This document shows positions 46,401 through 57,441 of a stretch of DNA of 64,000 nt, piece by piece; position 1 is the stretch's first letter; each line of letters begins with the position of its first letter. The notes under the pieces were generated by a model that did no database searches, was not told the DNA's origin, and saw nothing but the letters and a program-made list of their open reading frames with translations. This DNA comes from Ambrosia x helenae (Eukaryota > Streptophyta > Magnoliopsida > Asterales > Asteraceae), in contig CM061233.1 of assembly GCA_030844895.1 (NCBI GenBank), positions 95,255,719 to 95,319,718 on the forward strand, in the 5' to 3' direction. The translations under genes and the position numbers were made by a program.

Positions 46401-47898
46401 CAATATCATGGAAGACCAAACTTGATGCGGGAAAATTAAGACAAGCTTCATGTAAAGCACCACTCTTACCTCGTCTGAAGGCGAGTGATCATGGGCCCCT
46501 GCTTCATCATCAGATTTACTTCCTACAGCTTCTTGTTCCTCAACATTCACTTTTTCTTCAGTTTTTTCTTCCTTTAACTTCGCTTCTTCAGCTTCCTTTT
46601 TCTTCTTTTCCTCGTTTTCTCTTTGGATACGTTCCTTCTCCTCTGCCTTCTCGATTTGTTCCTTACGCTCTAGAGAAGAGGTAACAGATTCCACATTAAA
46701 CAAACAGAAAATGAAACTAAAATATGTGAAGACTGTGCAGATAAACAAGACAGGACAGATCTTATAGTTAACTCAAGACAAACAATTTTTCAAAATAAGT
46801 ACCCTTAAGTTGCTGGACAAGCCCCTTAAGTATGTTTTCCTCATTCTTTAACCTAGATAACTCTTCCTCATCCTTTGCTGCTGTAAGTTTTGCTTGTTCA
46901 ACTTCATGCTTTCTTATTGTGAGGCCTTCCCGAAATGTTGCTATCTTTTTCCTTAATCTATCTCGTGTTACCTTCCCAGCTTCCCAACAGGTATTTTTGC
47001 ACTTAATTTTACCATCATATTCATCACTTCCATCACAGCAATCTGCTCAATAAACCAAGGTTAGTAAATGCAAGCAAAAATACAAAGAGTAACAGCAGTG
47101 TGACCATTGACTGTAAGATAAGAATTTGACTGGAAATGGAACTGCATAGCCAACATTTCACAAGCCGCCTAATCAACCAATGGATAATAATATCAGGCAT
47201 ATACTTTTCCAGTGTATCGCTAAACATGAAATAGCGCTCGCTATTTCATGGCTATCGCTACGTATCATATAGGTAGTTTGTTGCTATCGTCCGCTATTCG
47301 ATATTGACAACTATGGATCATTTTGATAACCGCAAAATATTATGTTTCATTGGTAACTTGGCATCATGTCAAGTAATCTCCTACTGCAGCAAGATCAAGT
47401 GATAACATATCAGATTGTTAAAATAAAAAATCTTTTTCGTTTTTTCAACATATCAACTAATACATTAGCTAACAAGATACCAAGACGTTTACAATTTACA
47501 TGATTAACGTTTTGTGGCATTGTAACAGCAACAGGAACTATAAGTCTAAAACAGACGCCTTTAATGTGAAGATAGAGAAAGAATATTCTAATCTGTCCTA
47601 AAGCAGTGTCATTAACTGATTGTAGAAACACTTCACCTCTAATGGATTTAAGTTAGTATGTATCCAACAAGATAATCTGTACTAATATGCCTAAACACCT
47701 TTTCAACTTTCAAGTATATTGGAAGCACCTAAAGAGGGAAGCCATGCTTTGGTCGATATCGAACATGGACTACCAAACACAGACAACAAAGCAAAGAGAA
47801 AAATCTCAATGTTGCGGAAGGCGCTAGGCGGGCGGTGAGGTCCAGCCTAGGGACTAGTCGGGACTAGGCGGAATTAGGCGTTTTGGTATTTTTATACG

Positions 47899-47949
<51 letters not shown>

Positions 47950-48934
47950 AATTTAGGTGTTTTTTGAAAATATGTTAAGATATATACACATAATACTTAG
48001 AAATACTTAGATATATAATTATATACACATAATACTAAGAAATACTTAGAAATTTAAAAATTTAAAAATTAAAAAAACCACCGCCTAATGGCCAAAACGC
48101 CTAGATCTTCGACTAGCCTCTTATTCCGATTTTGGTCACCGCCTAGGCCAATTTTTACAACACTGGAAAATCCCGAATAACCCAAAAGTCCAATAATATT
48201 TCAATCGATAACGTCACACGTAACACTAAACATTAACATATTGCATCTCTATTACACATTCTATCGATTATATACACAAAAAATAAACCAATAAAATTCC
48301 TAAAACTGTATGATCCACAATACACAAAGCACTACGTCACTATCCAAATCATTTATACACCTAATGATAACCAAATCAACAGACACATCTTTCTCTATTA
48401 TGTTTTCAAATTCACAAACACAAGTGACTGCAAAAGTTCAGTAATGTACTCACCACAAATCCCATCATTAACCCTCGACGAATATATCGAAAGCGGAATA
48501 TGCCCTGTGTTTCGGCAATAAAACTTCCCAGAAGGACACGCCGACGTTCCTGCAACACCAAACACAAACATAAAAAACAACACTACTTCAAACATCATCA
48601 ACAAACATAAAACAATTCATATACCTGGTTCATCCGTTCCATCAGCACAGTCACAAAAGTCATCATTAAGCTGTGCCTTGGTGAATGATCTAGATCCATC
48701 TCTACATTTAATAGTTAAACCCTTGTAGTATTCCTCATCTGCTCAACACACAAAATAATAAACAGTCGTTTTTTAATTAATCAATTGATAATAATTAATA
48801 ACTAATAACATTAGGGTAAGAACTAAACCTTTGGGAGCAACACCGAGAATGTTTTCTGATAAAACAACGGTCGATCTATGAACTAATATCGAAAAAAGTA
48901 ACAGCAGTATGAAGGATTGTGTGTGTGTCTTCAT
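43453..48934 (-). CDS. glucosidase II beta subunit (PRKCSH/PSL4 type), 16 exons
   Basis: This is the lectin-like subunit that retains and assists glucosidase II during N-glycan trimming in the ER. Exons, high to low: 48934-48829, 48738-48625, 48549-48454, 47042-46803, 46669-46470, 46326-46237, 46139-46032, 45811-45499, 45072-44968, 44884-44783, 44678-44621, 44519-44451, 44329-44242, 43989-43928, 43824-43773, 43515-43453. They sum to 1866 bases, 621 residues plus stop, close to the Arabidopsis protein. All introns are GT-AG. Seen in order: hydrophobic signal peptide (1-26), two Cys-rich LDLa-like repeats (CDCADGTDEP, CCDGSDEYDG), Lys/Glu coiled coil, acidic stretch, MRH domain (YSLYGQCF, QWDKF, KCWNGP, RLRCG, CEY) with the Gln, Arg, Glu and Tyr expected to bind mannose, and C-terminal HDEL. 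No defect was found. Confidence 0.95.
47807..48165. mobile_element. hAT-like MITE in intron 3 of the glucosidase II beta gene
   Basis: Inverted ends caatgttgcggaaggcgc and ggccaatttttacaacactg, with CGCCTAGG-type repeats inside. The flanks aaaaatct (47799-47806) and gaaaatcc (48166-48173) share six of eight bases. A TA/CA microsatellite occupies 47905-47950. Intron 3 (47043-48453) is by far the longest of the gene, partly because of this insertion. Splice sites are not touched. Confidence 0.7.
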
Positions 48935-50851
48935 ATTGGGTTGTGTTATTAGAATTGTGTTAAAATAATTTGAGTTGATATTAATATGAGGTGGAGTTGA
49001 ATTATGTGAAATGAGGGTTTAATTGTTGTGACGTGATGGTTAGATTATATGTTTGTGCATTTGATCGGAACTGCACACTGTGATTGTAGTCTTCTGAGGC
49101 GAGGAGAAGAGAAGGGTTTAACTTCAATCGCAGTGGAACGACGTCGTTTTGGGTCTAGGACCTTCGTCTTCTATTAACTTTTTTCATCTAAAACGTTTTT
49201 TTTTTTTTTTTTTAATTTTAATAAAATATTTCTACTATATTTTTATTACAACTTACCGCCCAAAATAATTGTACGTTGGTGAACCGCGTGTCAACGCGGA
49301 CAAAAGTCTAGTATCTTGTAAACAATACCCAACCTCATAAAGTATAGACTATAAACTACAATCAACTAGACTTATTTTTAAACTATTTACGTTGAAATGT
49401 ATGGAAACTCAAATTTATACCGTTGAATGAAAACGTATTACATTTGACCTGATTTGTTTCTAAACACATTTTACCTCAAAATGTACCAAAAAAATAAAAC
49501 ATTTTATAATTGACTCGACTTTATACCGTCATGTACATAAAAATAAGAACGTAAGAAATTAGTTTTAGAGTAAGCTCGAAACTTTAGAAAACTTGAGGGG
49601 TCAAAGTGACATTTACAAAGTTAGAGGGCTACTTTTGACATTATAGCAAAGTTTGAGGGTATAACGGGTTACATGCCGAATGTTTAAAAGTTAAAGAGAA
49701 GTTAGAAAATATTGAGATTTTATTGTTAACTTAGAAAGTATGATGTCATTTTTATCGATTTAAAAAGTTGGTTGTTTGTCAAGTTCCAAAGTTTAGGGGG
49801 GTTTTGTATTTTTTAGAAAGTTGGTCAGTGGAATAGCCACCAACTTTTGAAATTAATATTATATAAATAGATATGATATTATGTATTATCGGAATTGCAC
49901 TAGCGTATAAGGTTCGGTTGTCTTAGGTAGAAAGGCGACATTAGCATATCCAACGTCCGAGCCTTTGGCACGCGTTATGTGGTGTGAGGTATAGTTCACT
50001 TAACATTGATGGTGGTTGTGATCGTTGTTAGGGGGCGAAATCCCTTCCTACCCTGATTTCCTTCAACTATGCAATTTCGCCTCGTATTATCGCTTAACTA
50101 CCCTGAAACACCAATTTGAAGACAACACAACCCTGAATCACTACCTTGAAAAAATGATTTTTCATTCAATTTTTATCAAGTTAAATGTTAAATTTGTATT
50201 TTCACTTCAATTTAAAAAAAAATATGCATTAATTTAAAAAAACGGTCATATTACCGTTAAGAGCATTAAAGTAAAAAAATGAAAAAAAAAATCCACCCTA
50301 TAAATTATAACAAACTCTTCCAAACCTAATCACAAAAAAGAACTTACAATTTTTACCAATTCGTATCACAATTCCTCTATAAAAAAATCTAACCATTTTA
50401 ACTATTTGTTAAACTAATCAACTCGCTAATAACACGTTGGACGGAATAAGTGTTGGAAACATGTGTTCAATTATCGATTATTTAAGGTGACTATCAAAAT
50501 ACGATCCAAAGAGTTATACTTTGGACTGCGAACAACTAAATAATATTTAACAGTTGAATATTATTAATCGTGAATAACTTCATTGTGGAAATAAATATTT
50601 AGAAATATATTTAGTGAAAAAGATTATTTACAATAATCGGTGATAATTGTTTGGAGAGACAATTATTCAGGATGTGGATTAATTATTTAGAACAATTAAT
50701 TAAGATCATTTAAAACGTTAAACGATGGAATAACTATTATTGGATAATTATTGTAAATGGCGTTGGATTATCAAATAGTCGTTAAATGAACTACACATGA
50801 AATACATTAAATTATGTTTCAAATATATGGATATACATGAAAATCACGTAA
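48935..50851. other. 5' flank of the glucosidase II beta gene and spacer
   Basis: The first 200-250 bases should hold the gene's 5' untranslated region and promoter; I saw no convincing TATA box. A T tract lies at 49196-49214. Beyond about 49250 the DNA is AT-rich with short frames that have no recognisable domain. No RNA gene was seen. Confidence 0.45.
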
Positions 50852-50856
50852 CATAT

Positions 50857-52111
50857 TGTTGGGAATCATGGTATCGTATACACAGCTGAAGCGGTTTATA
50901 TATTTAACGAAAACTGATTATATATACTATATTAGGGGCGGCAATTATTGACACGACCCGAAACCGACCCGAACCCGACACGAAAAAAAATAGATTTGGG
51001 TCAACTAACACGACCCGTTTAAAAAAAGGGGTCGGGTTCGGGTTGACACATATATAAAATGGGTTGACCCGTTAACCCGTTTAAGTATTTAGAAAAAAAA
51101 TATATTATATTTTTGTATTTCTTTTTCCATTTCTATGTACATGGTTAATTATAATTGTGTTATTTTTGGCACACTGTATTATTATTTGTCACACTTATAT
51201 ACTCACCATTAAACATTTTATTGATAACCCGCTTACAACCCAACAACCCGCTTATAACTCATAAACATGTATTACTCATTTAAAAATATGGGTTAAACGG
51301 GTCGTCTTCGGGTTGACAAGGATTTTATGTGGGTTGGGTTAGGGTTGAAATATTTGACACGAATAATAATACGGGTTGGGTTCGGGTTGCACATTTCAAC
51401 CCATCAACCCGCCAACCCGCAACCCATCAACCCGACACGATTGACACCCCTATACTATATATATAATAGCCGATTAATATATATATATATATATATATAC
51501 TGTTAGTTAATTTTATTAATCCAATTAATAAAATATTCCCAATCAGGATCTCAGTTAAACGCGTATAAACAAATAAATAATAAAACAACCATAGGGGGTT
51601 TAGTAATCAACCTTTGACGACTACACCAGAATTGTAACACGCGGGTTACAACGAATCCTCGCTAGTAGGAAGTTCACACCAAGCACAAACCAACCGGAAA
51701 ACAACACTTGCAAGAGGAAGGCGGCGGTTGATGGTGGTTCTTGGCCGACCGAACCAAAACAAAAGGCGGCAGCCTTCTTTTCCTTGGTGGCGGCCGCAAG
51801 AAGCCAAGAAGAGGAAGCAAGAGTTTGTTGTTTTTATCAAAAGTGTGCATTAGGGTATACTCCTTAACCCTCCTTTTATAAAACAATAACTTACATTAAG
51901 CCCCCTTGTTAAATATCATAATACTCCTTAATATTAATCTTATTAATATTAAGTCCCTCAAGTCTAAAACAATTATTATTTCATAAATAATAATCCACCC
52001 ACATGTGAGCTTGTCTGATTCGTGTACCAACGTGTAACTCTTCGGATCGTACCGGGTCGGGTTACGTTGATCTCGACTTTTAATTACATCGGACATACTA
52101 TATATCCAGCA
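50857..52111 (-). repeat. 3' LTR of the copia element at 50857-61605, carrying a MITE
   Basis: Starts TGTTGGGAATCATGG. Without the 520-bp MITE and its 8-bp duplication it is about 727 bp, close to the 718-bp partner. Its inner end is CCAGCA instead of CCAACA. Confidence 0.9.
50933..51452. mobile_element. hAT MITE inside the copia LTR
   Basis: 520 bp with ends taggggcggcaat and (inverted) taggggtgtcaat, flanked by the perfect 8-bp duplication TACTATAT (50925-50932 and 51453-51460). The other LTR has the uninterrupted target. The interior is rich in acccg/gggtt words in both orientations. No coding capacity. Confidence 0.93.
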
Positions 52112-52124
52112 ATCTCCCACTTGG
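52112..52124 (-). promoter_or_regulatory. polypurine tract of the copia element at 50857-61605
   Basis: The minus strand reads ccaagtgggagat immediately before the 3' LTR. Confidence 0.75.
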
Positions 52125-52291
52125 ACGATTTTAATTAAATGAGTCAACGTGCGCAAAGTTGGACACCTAGCTGCATCGCATTGCACCCAAACCAGTATGA
52201 CACTTTACAGTCGTCAACTAGTTCTTTGAGTTCAAGTAACGCTTTACTTAACCAAATACTATAGCCCTGATAATTCTATCAATAAGTCCCT
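52125..52291 (-). other. copia internal sequence between gypsy insert and polypurine tract
   Basis: Non-coding 3' part of the copia element. It ends in TCCCT (52287-52291), the sequence duplicated at 55686-55690 around the gypsy insert. Confidence 0.7.
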
Positions 52292-53824
52292 TGTAACACC
52301 CCAACCGATGGCGGAAACATCGGGATGTCACGTATTGATGATTGTTTCAGTAGCACATGGTATAAATTAAATTTTAAATAATTTATTCAAACATAAATAT
52401 CCAAAATAAAGTGATGTCTAGGAATTCAAATACATGATATCAAAAACTTCAAATAACTTCATATAATAACTTCATGATAAATCCTCATGCAAACTCAAGC
52501 CTCAGCTTCATTGTTACCTGAAACATGTTAATTTTGAAAATATTTTTGGGTCAACAAAAGTTGGTGAGAATTACATAGGTTTTGATAATCGAATAAAAAT
52601 GTTGTGCAATTTATGTGTCATGGCAAGTCTAGTCCATATGTGAAAACATACTAGAAGTAAATCGAGTGCATAATCAACCCTTGTGACTGTTATAATGTGG
52701 TACATCCCATACGCTCATGGTTCACTTGAATATGTTATGCGATAACAAACACCCACGCTACCTTTGTAGGAGGTACGTATCCGGGTGGGATTGTCAGTCC
52801 AATAGATCTATCAATGTATACCGTCAGCTGATCAATGTTAATGATTATGCTAGAATTGTGCTTACCCTAGTCATGTTCAAGACATAATGCAACAAAGAAA
52901 AACACATAGACACATTGATGATTGAATTGCATATATAATGTTGTAACATGTTTCACCCCAAAAACGGTGATAAATAAAAAAGGGGCTATGTAAAACTCAC
53001 CTTAGCAAAATGTTATTTCTCTTGAAAATTAGAATAGTGATGTTACCCAAATATGCCACGTATCACCCTATAATAAGGTAATAAATATGTCTAAGTCTAT
53101 CTAGTCTACAAATATATATATTCTAGGGCTTCGAATTTGGGGATAAATACTCGTTTGATTAATAATTAAAATGTTTGATAATTGAGAGAAATTTAGTAAA
53201 TAAATAAACAAAAATCTTTTTATAAAATTTGAATTTAAGATGGTCACAATAATGAGTTTAAAGTATAAAAATAATTTTTATAAAATTATTTTCTTTAAAA
53301 TAGAATATTAAATCTATTTATTACAAATTGTCAAAATTTAACTTTAATATTTAAAAATACTAAAATTAAAGAATTATTAGATTAAAAATTAAATTTCTGT
53401 TCCAAATAATCAGAAATAATTTATATAAAATTTTGGTGTAAAAATATTGAAAAATGAATTTATTATGATTTAATTATGATTAAAACTAACAAAAATTGAT
53501 TAAAAATATTAAATAAATGATTTTTCAGAAATAAAAATCATTTCAGAAAAGTTTATTGTTATAAAAACTCAGAATAATTTTTGTGGAAATTTATAAAATT
53601 GTTTTGATATTTTTATAGAATTTTATAAATAAAATAGAATAAACTTGATTTATTTATTATATATATTAAATAAATAAATTTTTGAAAACTAAAAATTGTA
53701 TGTTAAACTTTTTTATTAGATTAACACAAAATAATTTTTGTAGAATTATTAAAAGTGTTTTAATATTTTAAAATGAATTTATAAAATATAAGTAATATAT
53801 ATTTAAAGTTTGTTTGTTTTTGAA

Positions 53825-53915
53825 GAAAAAAAACAAAAGAAAAAGAATGCAGCTGCCATGGATCGAACCCGCGTGGGTCGGCCTGAGGACACCAGGCACA
53901 ACCACTTGGTCCAGA
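53825..53915 (-). other. tRNA-like module in the gypsy LTR
   Basis: On the minus strand an A-box-like tggaccaagtgg (53902-53913) is followed by GGGTTCGATCC (B box, 53860-53870) and a T run (about 53825-53832). Confidence 0.6.
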
Positions 53916-54519
53916 CCAGTGGTTGTGTTTGGTTTCAGTTCGTATAAAATAAATAACATAAGTGAAATCGTGTTCTTCCCCAAATTATGCATTCGAGCCC
54001 TAGATTTTCCAATTGGGCAATTCACACAACATTAACCCAATTAACCTTAGGGTTAATGTTGTGTGGATGCCGAACAATAAAACCCACCAAAAAATTCAAA
54101 CTTACAAACACGTTTGCTACTGGATTGATCGGTCAATGCTTGAAGTCAAAAACACGATCAAAATCAAGAACAGTGGATTTGATAAGAGAAATTGGGGATT
54201 AAGAAAGAATGAGTGGTGAGTTGTGAAGGTCCAGAGGTGTTCAATTTATAGGGTAGTGGTCTAGATCGTCGAATTGGCAAGGTTGACCTCGTCTTGAATG
54301 TTTGACGCGACAATGATCAAAAATGGTATGAATTGAATGATAATTGACGTGTATATGACTCATAATAGGCCGGTAATCACGATGGCATATCAATCCTTGA
54401 TCAATTACGAGTTAATTGTTTGATTTAAGGAAAGTCGTTGGTCACAGTTGACTTTCCAAGTCAACTGGGATGATTTTGAATTCGTGATATAATAATAACG
54501 TACCAGGTTTATAACAAGA

Positions 54520-54608
54520 AATATAGGTAGATCAGATGGTTGTGTAGGTGTGTGTAAAGGAACCGGCTTGGGGCGCGGGTTCGAGTCCCGGCCCAAGCAC
54601 TATTTTTT
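54520..54608 (+). other. tRNA-like module near the end of the gypsy LTR
   Basis: tagatcagatgg (54528-54539), GGTTCGAGTCC (54578-54588), then a seven-T run (54603-54609). It is the counterpart of 41163-41253. Confidence 0.65.
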
Positions 54609-54775
54609 TGTTATTTAATCTATACATATATATATATATATATTATGTATTATTATTATAGTATAAGGGTTCCAAAAATGCCACAAAAATAATTAAATGC
54701 AAACAATAATACTGGAACTTGACGTTTTTATTAATGATGATATGTAACGTACAAGTATAAATGCGTAATGTTACA

Positions 54776-54788
54776 GTCTCCCCTACTT
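54776..54788 (-). promoter_or_regulatory. polypurine tract of the truncated gypsy element
   Basis: The minus strand reads gtaggggagac next to the LTR. It shows that this LTR is a 3' LTR and fixes the minus orientation. Confidence 0.8.
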
Positions 54789-55685
54789 TTAGGAACTTCG
54801 TCCCGAAGTTGGAGTTGGAGAGTCTGGTGGAAAAAGATGTGGGTACTTAGACTTCATCTGGTCTTTACGTTCCCAAGTGAACTCTGGACCTCGTTTAGAT
54901 TCCCAACGAACCTTAACGATTGGAATGCGACTGCGCTTGAGTTTCTTGACTCCAGTATCAACAATCTCGACGGGTTTCTCGATAATGTGCATAGTTTCAT
55001 CGATTTGTACATCCTCAAGTGGAACATGGAGGTTCTCATCTGCCAAGCATTTCTTGAGATTCGAAACATGAAAGGTCGGGTGAACATTGCTTAGCTCAGG
55101 CGGAAGATCAAGTTTGTAAGCCACTTTTCCAACTCTGTCAAGAATTTTGAATGGGCCTACGTATCGAGGAGCTAGTTTTCCCTTTCTACCTAAACGAATT
55201 ACCCCTTTCCAAGGGGATACCTTAAGTAGTACAAGGTCCCCAACTTGAAATTCCAAGGGTTTACGACGTTTATCAGCATAACTCTTCTGACGACTTCTAG
55301 CCTTGAGAAGATTATCCTGAATGAGTTGGATTTTGTCTGTGGTTTCCTGGATTAGTTCGGGTCCAGTGATACGGTCTTCACCAACCTCAGTCCAACAGAC
55401 AGGTGAACGACATTTACGACCATAGAGTGCTTCGAAAGGAGCCATGTTAATGCTGGCATGATAACTGTTGTTGTATGAAAACTCAACCAAAGGGAGATGA
55501 GAATCCCATGCGCCACCAAAATCGATGACACATGCCCTGAGCATATCCTCAAGTGTTTGGATGGTCCGTTTAGTCTGACCATCTGTTTGAGGGTGATAAG
55601 CAGTACTCAGGTTCAACTTGGTACCCAAAGCATCATGACACAGATCCATGGAGATCATTTTGAAGCGAGTTACTTCCAATATCAT
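54789..55685 (-). pseudogene. gypsy integrase C-terminal fragment
   Basis: 298 open codons cover the end of the integrase core (HPQTDGQ), the GPF/Y module (YVGPFKIL), the linker and a chromodomain-like tail (IVKVRWESKRGPEFTWERKDQMK). The fragment starts inside the core, so the first catalytic Asp is missing, and at the catalytic Glu position after DGQ the residue is Lys. The first 20 or so codons after the breakpoint do not match the usual integrase pattern well. Confidence 0.88.
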
Positions 55686-55959
55686 TCCCTAATGATATCT
55701 GTGAATTATGATTCTCAAACCCTTGAGTTATTCATCTCATGAATACAACCATCTCAATTCACAATAGTCTTACATTCAAATTCATTCCCATGTAATTTGA
55801 TCGACTACGGACATTTAGAATACTCTTATTCAAGGATTTAAACATACAAATGATGAACACAGTTAATAAATATTTAAATTTGCATTTAACCCATTAAATC
55901 AAATAAACATTCAATCTAACTGTCATAGTTCAAAACAAAACACCAATACTAACTACAGA

Positions 55960-57438
55960 TCATGCCCACTGTCTAGCAACTCTAAGCCCTATCTTTCCAG
56001 CATGCTCCTCATGTTTAACTTGAGGTAAAGGCTTAGTAAAGGGGTTAGCCAGATTCAGATCTGTGTGAACTTTGTTTAATACAATGTCTCCACGTCCTAT
56101 TATCTCTCTAATATAGTGGAATTTCTTGAGTATATGCCTTGTGGTCTGATGTGACCTTGGTTCCTTTGCAAGAGCAATGGCACCAGTGTTGTCACACAGT
56201 ATCTCGTTTGGTTTCTTTATGCTAGGCATAACATCGAGATCACCAATGAACTTCTTCATCCAGGCAGCCTCTTTTGCAGCATCCGATGCAGCATTGTATT
56301 CTGATTCACAGGTGGATTAAGCAACCACGCTTTGCTTAGAGCTGTTCCAAGTAACAGCCCCACCATTCAGAATGAAAACATATCCCGTCTGTGACCTTGA
56401 ATCATCACGATCAGTCTGGAAGCTTGCATCAGTATAACACTTAACTGACAGCTCCTCATCCAATCCTCCATATATTAAGAACATGTCTTTAGTCCTTCTC
56501 AAGTACTTAAGAATGTTCTTCACTACAGCCCAATGACTCTCTCCTGGGTTCTGTTGATATCTACTCGTCATGCTAAGAGCATACGAGACATCAGGTCTAG
56601 TACATAACATGGCATACATGATAAAACCAATCGCAAAAGCGTATGGAACACCTTCCATTTTCTTCTTTTCCTCTTCAGTGTTTGCACACTGCTTGTTATT
56701 AAGAATGGTTCCATGTGCCATGGGCAAGAGCCCCCTTTTTGAGTCTTGCATTGAGAAGCGTCGTAAGACCTTATCAATATATGTACTTTGACTCAAACCC
56801 AATAACCGCTTTGATCTATCTCTATAAATCTTTATTCCCAGGATATAAGCGGCTTCACCAAGATCTTTCATTGCGAAACATTTACCTAACCAGGTCTTAA
56901 CATCTTTAAGCATAGGGATATTGTTTCCAATGATTAGTATGTCATCTACATACAGTATAAGAAAAATGATATAGCTCCCACTAGATTTCTTGTAAACACA
57001 CGGTTCATATTCGTTCTTGATAAAACCAAACTCTTTGATTTTCTGATCAAAACGGAGATTCCAATTGTGAGATGCTTGCTTTAATCCATAGATGGATTTA
57101 TTCAGCTTGCATACCTTATTAGGATTCTTTGGATCGACAAAACCTTCAGGTTGAACCATATAGACATCTTCCAGTAAGTGTCCATTAAGGAACGCGGTTT
57201 TGACATCCATCTACCATATCTCATAGTCATAATATGCAGCAATGGCAAGTAGAATTCTAATAGACTTAAGCATGGCTACTGGTGAGAAAGTTTCCTCATA
57301 ATCAACTCCTTGAGTCTGAGTAAAACCTTTCGCTACAAGCCTTGCTTTGTAGGTTTGCACATTCCCATCCATGTCAGTCTTCTTCTTGAAGATCCATTTG
57401 TTTCCCACAGTCCGACATTCGGCAGGAAGATCAACCAA
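55960..57438 (-). pseudogene. copia reverse transcriptase and RNase H
   Basis: Three blocks in one frame are separated by stops: after YDYEIW (57211-57213, probably a Gln codon) and after SSKQSVVA (56317-56319). RT motifs are NKWIFKKK, ARLVAKGFTQ, MDVKTAFLNG, YGLKQASHNW and ILYVDDILIIGN. RNase H has YTDASFQTD, CESEY and DNTGAIALA. The C-terminus at 55960 looks native. It is followed by the copia 3' region and the gypsy insert. Confidence 0.92.
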
Positions 57439-57441
57439 ATC

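Larger units (their letters stand above)
52292..54775 (-). repeat. LTR of the truncated gypsy insertion (2.48 kb), with tRNA-like modules
   Basis: Starts TGTAACACCCCAACCG and ends GTAATGTTACA, matching the solo LTR at 38841-41414 along its length with many differences. It contains one antisense and one sense tRNA-like module at the same relative places. Confidence 0.9.
52292..55685 (-). mobile_element. 5'-truncated gypsy insertion with a single LTR
   Basis: One 3' LTR (52292-54775), its polypurine tract and the last 0.9 kb of pol are present. The element stops abruptly at 55685 inside integrase, yet both borders carry TCCCT (52287-52291 and 55686-55690). The copia target is restored by removing it. 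There is no 5' LTR, primer site, gag, protease or RT. The pol tail (PHLFPPDSP end, FTWERKDQMK) is of the Tekay/Del chromovirus kind. Confidence 0.85.

Noticed and set aside
47215..47330. Palindrome-rich gaaatagcg block in intron 3
   Set aside because: It may be a small MITE, but neither ends nor a target duplication could be defined.
51646..51886. Frames repeated at 61139-61333
   Set aside because: They lie in the two LTRs of the copia element and have no recognisable domain.
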